Source: Chryseobacterium sp. OV279 (GTDB lineage: Bacteria; Bacteroidota; Bacteroidia; Flavobacteriales; Weeksellaceae). From it: DNA of 64,000 nt. The number at the start of each line of letters is the position of its first letter. Within the stretch, counting starts at the first letter, position 1. Shown piece by piece: positions 17,224-26,544 of the stretch. A program made the position numbers and the translations under genes. The stretch covers positions 434,001 through 498,000 of the forward strand of contig NZ_FQUD01000001.1 of assembly GCF_900128945.1 (NCBI RefSeq), in the 5' to 3' direction. The notes beneath the pieces are model-generated. The model did not search any database. It worked only from the letters and a program-made list of their open reading frames with translations, and was not told where the DNA came from.

Positions 17224-18279
17224 ATGCAATTGGTAAAAGCAGGACTTTGTGCCTTTGGAATGAGCGGAAAAGTATTTCATGCTCCGTTTTTGAAAGAACA
17301 TCCGGGATTTTTTATGGCTGCTATCGTAGAAAGAAGCAAAGAAGAATCTAAAGAAAAATATCCGGAAGCTACCATTTACCGTTCGGTGGAGGAGATGCTT
17401 CAGCATGCAGATATTGAGCTTGTGATCATCAATACCCCCGTACAGACCCATTTTGAATATGCGAAAATGGCGCTTGAGGCTGGGAAAAATATAATCGTTG
17501 AAAAACCCTTTACTGTAACCGTTTCCGAAGCTGAGCAAATTGTGAATCTGGCCGAAGAAAAAGGATTATTTGTAAGCGTGTACCAAAACAGAAGATTCGA
17601 CCGCGATTTTTTACAGGTTCATAAAATATTGAATGAAGGAAAATTAGGCGAGATTAAAGAAGCAGAGATCCGTTTTGACAGATTCCGTACAACACCAAGC
17701 GGAAAACAGCACAAAGAAGATCCTCAGCAGACAGGTTCTGGATCACTTCACGATCTGGGAGCTCATCTTGTAGATCAGGCGGTACAGTATTTCGGATATC
17801 CTGAAAAGCTTTTCGCAGACGTATTTTCTATGAAAGGTGAAGAGTATGCCAATGACTACTTTGAGATCTTACTATATTATAAGAATAATTTAAGGGTAAG
17901 ACTGAAATCATCGGTTTTTACGAAAGAAGCACACTATGCTTATAATATTCACGGAGAAAAAGGAAGTTTCCTGCAGGAAAGAACTGATAATCAGGAAAAT
18001 GAATTGGTAGCCGGATCTATACCTGTTTACGGGAACGAATGGACGAAGCCATTAGAGGGAACAGACGGAATTTTAAATTATTTGAATGAAAATTCAGAAA
18101 CAGAAAGAATGCTCACGTCCAGCGATCCCGGAAATTATATGGATTACTACCAGCAAATTTATGAATATATTGTCTTCGGATATGCACTGCCGTCTCAGGG
18201 AAGAGAAGTGGTTCAGAATATGAAGATCATTGATGCTTCTCTGGAGAGTTCGAAAGGGGAGAAAGTGGTTTATTTGTAG
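17224..18279 (+). CDS. Gfo/Idh/MocA-family NAD(P)-dependent oxidoreductase
   Basis: The product is about 351 residues. The N-terminal Rossmann fold has LCAFGMSGKVFHAPFL (a variant glycine loop), and EKPFTVTVSEAEQIV carries the conserved EKP. The C-terminal alpha/beta domain begins around GEIKEAEIRFDRFR, with a GSLHDLGAHLVDQAVQYFG motif including the conserved D and H. It is closest by eye to scyllo-inositol dehydrogenase/YdgJ-type members; the substrate is unknown. The ATG at 17224 is preferred over the upstream frame start at 17194, because a TATATTTG -7 element lies at 17199-17206. Confidence 0.88.
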   Translation: MQLVKAGLCAFGMSGKVFHAPFLKEHPGFFMAAIVERSKEESKEKYPEATIYRSVEEMLQHADIELVIINTPVQTHFEYAKMALEAGKNIIVEKPFTVTVSEAEQIVNLAEEKGLFVSVYQNRRFDRDFLQVHKILNEGKLGEIKEAEIRFDRFRTTPSGKQHKEDPQQTGSGSLHDLGAHLVDQAVQYFGYPEKLFADVFSMKGEEYANDYFEILLYYKNNLRVRLKSSVFTKEAHYAYNIHGEKGSFLQERTDNQENELVAGSIPVYGNEWTKPLEGTDGILNYLNENSETERMLTSSDPGNYMDYYQQIYEYIVFGYALPSQGREVVQNMKIIDASLESSKGEKVVYL

Positions 18280-18280
18280 G

Positions 18281-18372
18281 AGAGTCTGAGAGTGGGTGAG
18301 TTGGAGTGTTTTAGAGTAAAAGCGTTGGGTTTAAACCCTAATACACTCTTACTCTAAAACCCTCTAACTTAT
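18281..18372. repeat. large imperfect inverted repeat between convergent genes
   Basis: AGTTGGAGTGTTTTAGAGTAA pairs with TTACTCTAAAACCCTCTAACT (two mismatches), closing on a GGGTTTAAACCC palindrome. It fills the space between the oxidoreductase and ABC-F genes and can act as a bidirectional terminator. The outer part, with AGAGTCTGAGAGTGGG, recurs as its reverse complement near 31036. Confidence 0.7.
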
Positions 18373-20265
18373 TTATATTTCCTGAAGCTCCAGCCATCTC
18401 ATCTCATATCCCTCCAGCTTTTCAGAAATGGTTTCCAGTTCCGCAGAAAGCTTGGCTACCTTTTCATATTCCGTTTCATTATTAAGCTGATCCATGATCC
18501 TGGCGCGTTTTTCTTCAAGTTCAGGCATTTCTTTTTCTATCGTTTCCAGTTCTCTCTGTTCCTTGAAAGACATTTTTCTTTTTGGGGAAGCAGGTTGAGA
18601 AACCTCTGGTGCTGCTACAACAATTTCTTTTACAGGTTCCGGTTTAGGGGCTGTATTTTTTCCCTGTGCATCTTCACGGCTTTTCGCTTCTCTGTATTCG
18701 GAGAAAGTTCCTATGAAATCTCTGATTTTTCCTTCGCCTTCAAAAGCAAGAACATGGTCAATAATTCTGTCCATGAAATACCTGTCGTGAGAAACAATAA
18801 TCAAACTTCCCTGGAAGTTCAGTAAGAAATTTTCCAGTACAGTCAATGTAGGAAGATCCAGGTCATTGGTAGGCTCATCAAAGATCAGGAAGTTAGGGTT
18901 CTGATACAGGATATACATCAGGTGCAGCCTTCTTTTTTCACCACCCGAAAGTTTTGAAATAGGGGAGTATTGCGTCTGATCATCAAATAAGAATAATCTA
19001 AGGAACTGTGATGCAGAGATCGTTTTCCCATTAGCCAAAGGAAAGTTCTCAGAAATTTCTTTAATGAAATCAATGACTCTTTCATCTTCTTTATACTTCA
19101 GTCCTTTTTGTGAAAAGTATCCAAATTTGATCGTTTCTCCGGTTTCAATTTCTCCTGAATCTTTGGGTTCAAGTCCCTGAATAATATTCAGTAAAGTAGA
19201 TTTCCCGGCACCATTTTTTCCTACAATTCCTACTTTCTCGCCTCTCTGAAACTGATAGCTGAAATCTTTTAATAATAATTTATCACCATAGCTTTTGGAA
19301 ATATCTCTAAGTTCAAGAATTTTGTTTCCAAGCCTCTTCATTTCGAAATCGAGTTCAAGAGATTCTTTTCTCGTATCGGTTTTCGCTATTTTTTCAGTTT
19401 CATAAAAGTCATCCTGTCTGGATTTTGATTTTGTAGTTCTTGCTTTGGGCTGTCTTCTCATCCACTCCAGTTCTTTTCTGTAAAGATTATTGGCTTTGTC
19501 GATGGTAGAATTCATATTGTCCTCACGAATCATTTTGTTTTCAAGATAAGTCGCGTAAGAACCGTTATGGAAATACAGGTTTTTATCCTCCATTTCCCAG
19601 ATAATTCCACAAACAGCATCCAGGAAATACCTGTCGTGAGTAACCAGGATTAATGTAATTTTTGCTTTGCTTAAATAACTTTCCAGCCATTCTACCATTT
19701 CCACATCAAGGTGGTTGGTAGGCTCATCCATAATCAGAAGAGTATGACGGTGTTCCGCTCTGGTTTCAGTCAGTAATTTGGCCAAAGCCACACGTTTGAT
19801 CTGCCCTCCGGAAAGAGTTCCCATTTTAGCCTCTAGGTCTGTAATCTTCAGCTGGGAAAGAATTTGCTTCATATCATTCTCAAGATCCCATGCTTTGTGA
19901 ATTTCCATTTCAGCCAAAGCTTTTTCAATGAAATCATAATCTGTGGAAAGAAGTGATTTGTGATAATTTTTCAGAGCCTGAATGGGCGCAGAATCCAGAG
20001 TCATCATAAACTCGTCAATGGTAAGATCCGAATCAAACTCGATTTCCTGGTCAAATAAAACTACCTGGATGTCTTTATTAATAGTTACAGTTCCGCTGTC
20101 TGCAATTTCTTTCCCCATTAATATTTTAAGAAGGGTAGACTTTCCGCTTCCGTTTTTGGCAACGATGGCTATTTTGTCACCCTCATTAACGTGGAAGGAG
20201 ATGTTTTCGAACAAAACTTTGATGCCATAAGATTTAGTAAGATTTTCGACAGAAACGTAATTCAT
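18373..20265 (-). CDS. ABC-F family ATPase (Uup-like)
   Basis: The product is about 630 residues with two tandem ABC ATPase domains and no membrane segments. The first domain has AKNGSGKST and LSGGQIKRVALAKLL; the second has GKNGAGKST and LSGGEKRRLHL. A charged ABC-F linker with RRQPKARTTKSKSRQ lies between. The C-terminal coiled-coil segment (MSFKEQRELETIEKEMPELEEKR...) is the Uup-type domain. ABC-F proteins act on ribosomes; Uup is linked to DNA-structure tolerance and ribosome function. I prefer the start at 20265 (MNYVSVENLTKSYG), which begins the ATPase fold. Confidence 0.9.
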   Translation of the reverse strand: MNYVSVENLTKSYGIKVLFENISFHVNEGDKIAIVAKNGSGKSTLLKILMGKEIADSGTVTINKDIQVVLFDQEIEFDSDLTIDEFMMTLDSAPIQALKNYHKSLLSTDYDFIEKALAEMEIHKAWDLENDMKQILSQLKITDLEAKMGTLSGGQIKRVALAKLLTETRAEHRHTLLIMDEPTNHLDVEMVEWLESYLSKAKITLILVTHDRYFLDAVCGIIWEMEDKNLYFHNGSYATYLENKMIREDNMNSTIDKANNLYRKELEWMRRQPKARTTKSKSRQDDFYETEKIAKTDTRKESLELDFEMKRLGNKILELRDISKSYGDKLLLKDFSYQFQRGEKVGIVGKNGAGKSTLLNIIQGLEPKDSGEIETGETIKFGYFSQKGLKYKEDERVIDFIKEISENFPLANGKTISASQFLRLFLFDDQTQYSPISKLSGGEKRRLHLMYILYQNPNFLIFDEPTNDLDLPTLTVLENFLLNFQGSLIIVSHDRYFMDRIIDHVLAFEGEGKIRDFIGTFSEYREAKSREDAQGKNTAPKPEPVKEIVVAAPEVSQPASPKRKMSFKEQRELETIEKEMPELEEKRARIMDQLNNETEYEKVAKLSAELETISEKLEGYEMRWLELQEI

Positions 20266-20644
20266 TGGAATGTAATGGTTTGATATTGATTTTGTATTCA
20301 GCGGCAAAAGTACGAAAATGTAACTAGAAAAGTTTGACCTAATGAAGTGAATTAGGGGTAAGGAAGATGGAAGAGGGAAGAAGGAGGCTGGAAGTTACTA
20401 TTGGACAATAATTTTACTGGCTACCACAAAATTTGAAGACATATTTTTGACAAACTAATAAGACTGTGATCCAGTCATGCTTTCGGTTTCCATAACTCCC
20501 ATCTTCCCTCTTCCATCCTCCAGCCCCAAAAATTAAGATTTATTTAATACCCATCAAGTAAATTTCCCCAAACACATTCCCTAATTTTGATTGAGCTAAG
20601 GCTTGATTTTTGCTACCACATAATGCTAAATCTTATTTAAAATA
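20266..20644. other. 379-bp intergenic region between divergent genes
   Basis: It holds two facing copies of the dispersed GGAAGATGGAAGAGGGAAG-type repeat (20361-20396 and 20492-20527) and a TAATTTTG -7-like element at 20582-20589 for the downstream gene. No coding frame is convincing. Confidence 0.6.
20361..20527. repeat. facing pair of dispersed purine/pyrimidine repeats
   Basis: The left arm (20361-20396) is AG-rich and ends with GGAGGCTGGAAGTTAC. The right arm (20492-20527) is TC-rich and is largely its reverse complement (CCATCTTCCCTCTTCCATC). The arms flank about 95 bp. The same family occurs at 22954-23123 and 36434-36469. Confidence 0.65.
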
Positions 20645-21157
20645 ATGAAAAAAGTAATTGTCGATATGGACGGGGTGATGGCGGATGTATACCATCAGCT
20701 GGTGAAGTTTGAAAAAAGAGACTCAGGAAAAGAAATTGAGATCACAGGTCTCGCTGGAATGTCTGAAATAGAAGCATTCCCGAATGGAAAGAAACACGTT
20801 AATGAAGTAGGTTTTTTCAGAACACTTGCTGTAATGGAAGGAAGCCGCGACGCTTTGGAATACATTAACAACAAGTACGAACTCTATATCGTTTCCGCAG
20901 GAATGGAGTTTCCCAACAGCTTACGAGAAAAATTTGACTGGTTGGCAGAACACTTTCCGTTTATCAGCTGGGAGCAGATCGTTTTATGCGGAAGTAAAAG
21001 AGTAGTCCACGGAGATGTAATGATTGATGATTATCCTAAGAATCTGGATCATTTTGCAGGGGAGAAATTAATCTTCACTCAGCCGCACAACGAACTGATT
21101 GAAAACGAAAATTACAAAAGAGTGCATTCATGGCAAGACATCATGAATATCCTGTAA
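20645..21157 (+). CDS. 5'(3')-deoxyribonucleotidase (HAD superfamily)
   Basis: The 170-residue cytoplasmic phosphatase has HAD motif I at the extreme N-terminus (VIVDMDGVMADV; Asp7 nucleophile, Asp9 general acid), motif II in YIVSAGM, and motif IV in DVMIDDYPKNL. Size and motif spacing match the NT5C/YorS type, which dephosphorylates deoxynucleoside monophosphates to balance dNTP pools. It stands alone; the nearest downstream gene is a secreted hydrolase with its own leader. Confidence 0.88.
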   Translation: MKKVIVDMDGVMADVYHQLVKFEKRDSGKEIEITGLAGMSEIEAFPNGKKHVNEVGFFRTLAVMEGSRDALEYINNKYELYIVSAGMEFPNSLREKFDWLAEHFPFISWEQIVLCGSKRVVHGDVMIDDYPKNLDHFAGEKLIFTQPHNELIENENYKRVHSWQDIMNIL

Positions 21158-21302
21158 AAAAGGAAAGTTTATACATTTTTTAGAATTCGCATCACAAACC
21201 GGTGATATTTTACAGAAAATTTAACTAAACGGATCTTAAATTTAATAAGCTGTTATGAGTGTTGAATGCCGGAAATAAAGAATTTTGCAGCAAACTTACA
21301 CC

Positions 21303-22949
21303 ATGAAAAAACTGAATACTTTATTCTTTCTTTTAGCCGCTTATTCTTTCCATGCACAGGTAATTTCCGGAACTGTGATTTCCAAAAATGATAACCTGCC
21401 TGTTCCTTACGTGAAAATCGGAATAGAAAAAGAAAATGCAGGAACGGTTTCCGATGAAAAGGGGAATTTTTCCATTGATCTTTCCGGGCTGGATGCTTCC
21501 CGAAAACTCAGAATAGAAGTTCCCGGCTATGAACCGTATGCGGAAACCGTACAGAATTTCAGAAAGCAGGACCGCAGACAGATATTATTAAAAGAAAAGG
21601 TTAAGAATATAAAAGAAGTCAACATCAAAGTCAAGAAACTGGTTGATAAAAACTGGGGCGTCAATACCAAAACGAAAAGTGTCCTGTATTCCGTGAATTC
21701 TAAATTTAAGAAAGAAGATTTCCTTGGTGAAACGGCTTTGGAATTTAATGCCAGCAAACGTTCAAAGATCAAAAATATCAATCTGAATATTGCCAGCTAC
21801 ACTTCCGATAGGCCCGTACTGATGCGGTACAGTATTTACAGTGAGAAAAACGGATTTCCAAATGAAAATATTCTGGATGAAGAAATCACTGTGGAACTTA
21901 CGCAGGATATGATCAAAGACGGAACCTATACACTGGATGTCAACGAGCATAATATTTGGGTGCAGGGGAAATTCTTTGTCGGAATTCAGTTTTTGAAAGA
22001 ATTTGATGGTAAGATTAATATCAGTGCAGCGTTGTTCCGGACAGGATTTATGAGGAAGTTTTATGGAGACTGGCATAAAATGACACTGGCGGCACCGGCG
22101 ATCAATATAGATGTAAAAGTGGATAAAAGCGCAAAAAATACCAAAGATGAAGCAGCAGCTTTAGGGGATGACCTTGAAGGGCTGGTTTCCGATGTGTCCC
22201 AATATCAGGCTGCATCTGAAAATTCCGGCTATGGGAAAAATGAATCTTCAGGCAGTTATATTGAATTAAAAGACACGAAACTTTACTATGAAATCTACGG
22301 GGAAGGAGAACCTCTTTTTCTTCTTCATGGAAATTCAGGAAGTATAAAAGATTTTTACCAGCAGATTCCGGTTCTTTCGAAACAGTTCAAAGTGATTGTG
22401 GTAGATACCAGAGGACAGGGTAAAAGTACCGATACTTCTCACAGGCAGTTTACCTATATTCAATTTGCAGAGGATATAAAAGCGCTTGCCGATAAGTTGG
22501 GTTTAAAGAAAATCAATATTGCAGGCTGGAGTGATGGTGGAATCACAGGACTTGAGTTTGCTCTAAAATATCCGGAAAATCTGAATAAATTAATAGCTAT
22601 AGGAGCTAATGCTTTTCCTGAAGGTGTTGATGAAAGACTGGTTAATCATATGAAAAACCAGCTTCTGGTACTGAATATTGAGAACAAACCGGAGAAATTC
22701 GACGAACGCAGACTGGTAACAATCATGCTGAAAGAACCTCATATCAGCAAAAAAGATCTTTCAAAAATACAAAGCCCTGTTTTGGTAATCGCAGGAGATA
22801 AGGATGTGATCAAACAGGACCATACGGAAATGATCGCCAAAGAAATTCCAAATGCAGAGCTGAAGATCTACAAAGATGCGACCCACATGATTCCTTTTGA
22901 AAAAGCAGATGAACTGAATGCAGATATTTTGAAGTTTCTGGGGAAATAA
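21303..22949 (+). CDS. exported fusion: carboxypeptidase-D regulatory-like domain and alpha/beta hydrolase
   Basis: The product is about 548 residues. A signal peptide (MKKLNTLFFLLAAYSFHAQ) is followed by a CarboxypepD_reg-like beta-sandwich (GTVISKNDNLPVPYVKIGIE...GTVSDEKGNFSIDLS, about 22-100), then a middle beta-rich region of unknown type to about residue 300. The C-terminal alpha/beta hydrolase has HGNSGSIKDF (oxyanion region), the nucleophile elbow GWSDGG, the acid in VIAGDKD, and the catalytic His in DATHMIPFE, so the triad is complete. Esterase-type activity is likely but the substrate is unknown. The ATG at 21303 begins the signal peptide. Confidence 0.85.
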   Translation: MKKLNTLFFLLAAYSFHAQVISGTVISKNDNLPVPYVKIGIEKENAGTVSDEKGNFSIDLSGLDASRKLRIEVPGYEPYAETVQNFRKQDRRQILLKEKVKNIKEVNIKVKKLVDKNWGVNTKTKSVLYSVNSKFKKEDFLGETALEFNASKRSKIKNINLNIASYTSDRPVLMRYSIYSEKNGFPNENILDEEITVELTQDMIKDGTYTLDVNEHNIWVQGKFFVGIQFLKEFDGKINISAALFRTGFMRKFYGDWHKMTLAAPAINIDVKVDKSAKNTKDEAAALGDDLEGLVSDVSQYQAASENSGYGKNESSGSYIELKDTKLYYEIYGEGEPLFLLHGNSGSIKDFYQQIPVLSKQFKVIVVDTRGQGKSTDTSHRQFTYIQFAEDIKALADKLGLKKINIAGWSDGGITGLEFALKYPENLNKLIAIGANAFPEGVDERLVNHMKNQLLVLNIENKPEKFDERRLVTIMLKEPHISKKDLSKIQSPVLVIAGDKDVIKQDHTEMIAKEIPNAELKIYKDATHMIPFEKADELNADILKFLGK

Positions 22950-22953
22950 TTTG

Positions 22954-23123
22954 GGATGGAAGAGGGAAGATGGAAGCTGGGAGATGTTGTAGACGATTGA
23001 ATTTAATCAGTCATTTCATTAACTGATTAAATTTTAAATTGATTTTAAAAGTGCATAAGTTTGGGGATAATAGTTCTTTCTGGTTTCAGAACTTCCATCT
23101 TCTGGCTTCCACCTTCCTGCCTT
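22954..23123. repeat. facing pair of dispersed purine/pyrimidine repeats between convergent genes
   Basis: The left arm 22954-22987 (GATGGAAGAGGGAAGATGG...) and the right arm 23090-23123 (CTTCCATCTTCTGGCTTCC...) are imperfect reverse complements around about 100 bp. They fill the whole gap between the hydrolase and lysozyme genes. Confidence 0.65.
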
Positions 23124-23987
23124 CTAATCCAGCGTCATTCTCTTCAAAGACCACGTACTTCCGTTGTATATATCAAGATCTACTTTGGAATTGATGCCGT
23201 GAACAATTCCGTTTTCCGTAAACTGCCAGAAATCCCAGTGATCATTGGGAGTTGGTGAAGGAACATCGTTGTAATTGGCCAGCCAGAGCGGATAGCCATC
23301 AAATTCACCTTTCAGAAAATCTTTGTAGTAATGATAGTAAGTGTAGATAATCGGTTTTTCACCATAAGTTTCCTCTACGATCCTGCACCATATTTTCAGA
23401 TCCTCGATCAGTTTTTTATTGGTCTTTCTTTTTGGAATTTTTTCGATATCCAAAATAGGAGGAAGGTCTCCACTTTCCAGCTTTACGTTCGCTAAAAAAT
23501 TATTGGCCTGGATCACAGGATCTTCATCAGCCCTGTAAAAATGGTAGGCTCCACGGATCAGATTATGTTTTTGAGCTTTTGCCCAGAATTCATCAAAATG
23601 TTTGTCGGCATTCCGGTTTCCCATCGTAGCGCGCATCACTACAAATTCAAGCGGAATGGTTTTATTGCCGATGCTTAAACTGTCCCATTTGATATCTTCT
23701 CTGTTCTGATAATGCGAAACGTCAAAACCATACGTTTTATCCAGATTCGAAGAGAGTATTTTCTGAATCCTTAAAGTTTCTGTTTCGCTGTTGTGAAGTT
23801 TTTTATGACTGAATTTATTAAAGTATAATGCGTAATAATAGCTGATAGACTGCTTCAGGTAAAATCCCGTCCCAATTAAAGCAATAATTAAAACCGCCAA
23901 TATTACTTTTCTCCGGAAAAAATAATTCTTCCGACGGTTCTCATGTACCTTTTTGGCCGTTTTTTTGGTGTACTTTCTGGGTGTCAT
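23124..23987 (-). CDS. membrane-anchored GH25 lysozyme
   Basis: The 287-residue protein has a basic N-terminus, one transmembrane helix (VILAVLIIALIGTGFYL, about 28-44) and a glycoside hydrolase family 25 domain from about residue 85. Visible motifs are GFDVSHYQ (Asp89, catalytic-site acid), FVVMRATMG, GAYHFYRADEDP, PPILDIEK with the conserved D-x-E pair, and DHWDFWQFTENG near the end. It should cleave the MurNAc-GlcNAc bond of peptidoglycan from the periplasmic face. No phage genes lie nearby, so it is probably a cell-wall remodelling enzyme. Two orphan genes precede it on the same strand. Confidence 0.9.
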   Translation of the reverse strand: MTPRKYTKKTAKKVHENRRKNYFFRRKVILAVLIIALIGTGFYLKQSISYYYALYFNKFSHKKLHNSETETLRIQKILSSNLDKTYGFDVSHYQNREDIKWDSLSIGNKTIPLEFVVMRATMGNRNADKHFDEFWAKAQKHNLIRGAYHFYRADEDPVIQANNFLANVKLESGDLPPILDIEKIPKRKTNKKLIEDLKIWCRIVEETYGEKPIIYTYYHYYKDFLKGEFDGYPLWLANYNDVPSPTPNDHWDFWQFTENGIVHGINSKVDLDIYNGSTWSLKRMTLD

Positions 23988-24020
23988 AAAAGAAATAGAT
24001 AGGCTGCAAATTTAGGAATA

Positions 24021-24491
24021 CTAAGGCGTAATACTGACCTCGTAGCCTGATAATTCAAAATATTCTATAATATATTTTTCCTGACTATCATTTCCTCCGT
24101 ATCTACCGGACTTTCTATTGATAATTATTTTTTGACTGGTCATAAACCATAATTCACCTCCCTGATAAGCTTCTGCCCCTCCGGTAATATTGGTATGGCA
24201 AACATTTTTTCTCAGTGAATTTTTATTGGGTGTCTGTTCTAAAAGGATTAAGAGATCTCCATTGTCGTTAATGACCCAAAGATAAGTGCTGTCCTTTTTA
24301 TTGTTATTTCTGCCTCCTTCGTCATTGTAGTAAACAACATCACCCGGAGCACCATTATTGTTGGCATTGTAAGACGGGAAAAGAACTGCCGCCCCTTTTT
24401 CAATACTTCTTCCGGGTTCTGAGGTTCTTCCGAAGGGTAATGTTAAAGGTCCTAAGTTTATCAGTAATTCAGTTTTTCTTGAATTATTCAT
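24021..24491 (-). CDS. hypothetical protein, no recognised family
   Basis: The 156-residue protein is rich in Asn and Gly (NANNNGAPGDVVYYNDEGGRNNNKK) with no signal peptide or membrane segment. Alternating strands are suggested by STYLWVINDNGDLLILLE and KYIIEYFELSGYEVSI. Its start overlaps the 3' end of the upstream gene by 8 bp, so the two genes form an operon that may continue into the lysozyme gene 33 bp downstream. No function can be assigned. Confidence 0.6.
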   Translation of the reverse strand: MNNSRKTELLINLGPLTLPFGRTSEPGRSIEKGAAVLFPSYNANNNGAPGDVVYYNDEGGRNNNKKDSTYLWVINDNGDLLILLEQTPNKNSLRKNVCHTNITGGAEAYQGGELWFMTSQKIIINRKSGRYGGNDSQEKYIIEYFELSGYEVSITP

Positions 24492-25164
24492 AAGCCATTA
24501 TGCCTTGTTGAATTAAAGCTTCAATTTCATTAATGGTAAGGTATTCCAGCAGACCGGCTAAGGAAATCAATTTGTAATGATCCTGATCAGAATTTTTCTT
24601 TGTGAAAATCCTATTAGACAAATGATCAATATAGTAATGAGAAGATGATTTTCTGAATAATGCTTCTATAAAATCATCATTGATATGATTGTCAAATTCA
24701 TGAAGAGTACTTTCAAAAATCTCTTTATGATCCATGATGTATATTACTTTCCACAGATTGTCTTCATTGGAAATGTACTTGTTTTTTTCAAACGAAACAC
24801 TATAAATTTTATCTTCATAAGGAGATTCTAAATTGTAGGTTGTAACGTATTCCTTAGCGTAATGCCGTTGCCTTCTGGACAAAAATTTTGATCTGTCTGA
24901 AAAAATAATTTTTTCCATATAAGCCACTCGTTTTTCCAGCTTGGCTACTAACTTCTCATTTTCATCAGCATAACTGAATGAGGCAGAAGTTACATCCACA
25001 CTTGCCGTTGATGGGTTTATTAACCCTTCTTTTGAAATTTTCAGTACCCTTTCATAATTTGATGCAGGTTCAATGACAATATAGTTAGCACTACTTAGAG
25101 TCCAACCTTCCGTTCTGACAGCCTTTTCAGTGACATCTTCTTTCTCAGTTGTTTTTTTTGCCAT
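24484..25164 (-). CDS. hypothetical protein, no recognised family
   Basis: The product is about 226 residues from the ATG at 25164 (MAKKTTEKEDVTEKAV); a frame extension to 25209 adds an unlikely N-terminus. The charged N-terminus is followed by a mixed alpha/beta body with a possible short coiled coil (ENEKLVAKLEKRVAYMEK) and an acidic C-terminus (LTINEIEALIQQGIM). No signal peptide, transmembrane helix or catalytic motif was recognised. A minus-strand TAAATTTG -7 element (25207-25214) with TTG 17 bp upstream supports a promoter here. Confidence 0.6.
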   Translation of the reverse strand: MAKKTTEKEDVTEKAVRTEGWTLSSANYIVIEPASNYERVLKISKEGLINPSTASVDVTSASFSYADENEKLVAKLEKRVAYMEKIIFSDRSKFLSRRQRHYAKEYVTTYNLESPYEDKIYSVSFEKNKYISNEDNLWKVIYIMDHKEIFESTLHEFDNHINDDFIEALFRKSSSHYYIDHLSNRIFTKKNSDQDHYKLISLAGLLEYLTINEIEALIQQGIMAYE

Positions 25165-25206
25165 TTGTATTACAAAATTGTTACTTAAACAATTAATTTG
25201 TATATT

Positions 25207-25234
25207 CAAATTTATGATTTTTAAATCAAATCAA
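25207..25234 (-). promoter_or_regulatory. promoter for the orphan gene pair and lysozyme
   Basis: TTG (complement of 25232-25234), 17 bp, then TAAATTTG (complement of 25207-25214) on the minus strand. Confidence 0.45.
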
Positions 25235-25281
25235 CAACAAGTTTACTACCATTAGTCATTTATTCTTTTTAAATTTGTATT

Positions 25282-26544
25282 ATGGAAACACGCGAAAAAA
25301 TCATCATTATAGGAGGAGGATTTGCGGGGCTACAGCTTGCAAAAACGTTGAATAACAGGAACAAAAAAGTAATCGTTCTGGACCGGGTGAATCATCATAT
25401 GTTTCAGCCGCTTTTTTACCAGGTTGCGTGCGGGAGGATAGAACCTTCCAATATTTCCTTTCCTTTCCGGAAAATTTTTCAGCAATCCAGAAATACACAG
25501 TTCCGTCTTACCGAAGTAAAAGAAATTGATCCGGCGCACAACAGAGTGATCACGGATGAAGCCGAATTTACCTATGACAAACTCATCATAGCCACCGGAT
25601 GTAAAACAAATTTCTTCGGTAATAAAGATATGGAATCAAGAGCTTTCGGGATGAAAAATACCCAGGAAGCGATAGGAATCAGAAATCATATCCTGATGAC
25701 CTTTGAGAAGCTGATTCTCGAAAAAAGCAGAAGCGACGATGGTAACTGGAATATCGTTATTGTTGGAAGCGGGCCTACCGGTGTAGAGCTGGCAGGAGCT
25801 TTTGCAGAGATGAAAAAAGAAATTCTTCCGAGAGATTATCCCTACATGAATTTTGACCAGCTTAAAATTATTCTGGTGAGTTCTACCGAAAAACCTCTGG
25901 CTGTCATGAGCAGCGAGGCTCAGGAAAAGTCTGAAAAATATCTTAAGGATCTTGGCGTTACTTTCTTAAGCGGTGAGATCGTTACGGATTATGATGGCAA
26001 CAAGGTATACATGAAGAGCGGAAAAGATATTCCGTCCAATAATGTGATCTGGGCAGCAGGAGTTACGGGAAATGTAGTCGATGGATTTCCGGCGGAAAAA
26101 TTAGTGAGAAACAGATATATAGTAGATAGATTTAATAAAATAAAAGGTTACGATAATATTTATGCAGTCGGGGATATTGCCTACATGGAAACTCCAAAGT
26201 ATCCGCAGGGACATCCGCAGGTAGCAAACGTAGCCATTAATCAAGCAAAAAATTTAGGGAAAAATTTCCTGAAGAAGAACGAAAGCGAGTGGGTAGAGTA
26301 TGAGTATAAAGATCAGGGCTCACTGGCAACCATTGGAAAACACAGAGCTGTGGTAGATCTTCCGTTTATCAAATTCCAGGGATTCCTGGCGTGGTATTTC
26401 TGGATGTTCCTTCACCTGATGCTGATTCTGAGTGTCAGAAATAAACTGGCAGTCTTTTTCAACTGGATGTGGAGCTACTTCAACAAAGATTCTTCTTTAA
26501 GATTAATTATTTCACCGAATAAGAAAAACGGAACATTACAATGA
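25282..26544 (+). CDS. NAD(P)/FAD-dependent oxidoreductase, type II NADH dehydrogenase-like
   Basis: The 420-residue flavoprotein has an N-terminal FAD-binding loop ([16 protein letters not shown]) and a second Rossmann motif for NADH ([19 protein letters not shown], about 155-173). The NDH-2 signature [10 protein letters not shown]...YAVGDIAYM follows. The C-terminal amphipathic/hydrophobic segment ([17 protein letters not shown]) is the membrane-association region. NDH-2 passes electrons from NADH to quinone without pumping protons. A TAAATTTG element at 25270-25277 lies so close to the ATG that the mRNA may be nearly leaderless. The stop overlaps the trmD start by 4 bp. Confidence 0.9.
   Translation: METREKIIIIGGGFAGLQLAKTLNNRNKKVIVLDRVNHHMFQPLFYQVACGRIEPSNISFPFRKIFQQSRNTQFRLTEVKEIDPAHNRVITDEAEFTYDKLIIATGCKTNFFGNKDMESRAFGMKNTQEAIGIRNHILMTFEKLILEKSRSDDGNWNIVIVGSGPTGVELAGAFAEMKKEILPRDYPYMNFDQLKIILVSSTEKPLAVMSSEAQEKSEKYLKDLGVTFLSGEIVTDYDGNKVYMKSGKDIPSNNVIWAAGVTGNVVDGFPAEKLVRNRYIVDRFNKIKGYDNIYAVGDIAYMETPKYPQGHPQVANVAINQAKNLGKNFLKKNESEWVEYEYKDQGSLATIGKHRAVVDLPFIKFQGFLAWYFWMFLHLMLILSVRNKLAVFFNWMWSYFNKDSSLRLIISPNKKNGTLQ

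Noticed and set aside
23124..23987. Prophage endolysin
   Set aside because: GH25 domain is real, but there is no holin, integrase or structural phage gene nearby, and an N-terminal membrane anchor is atypical for an endolysin.
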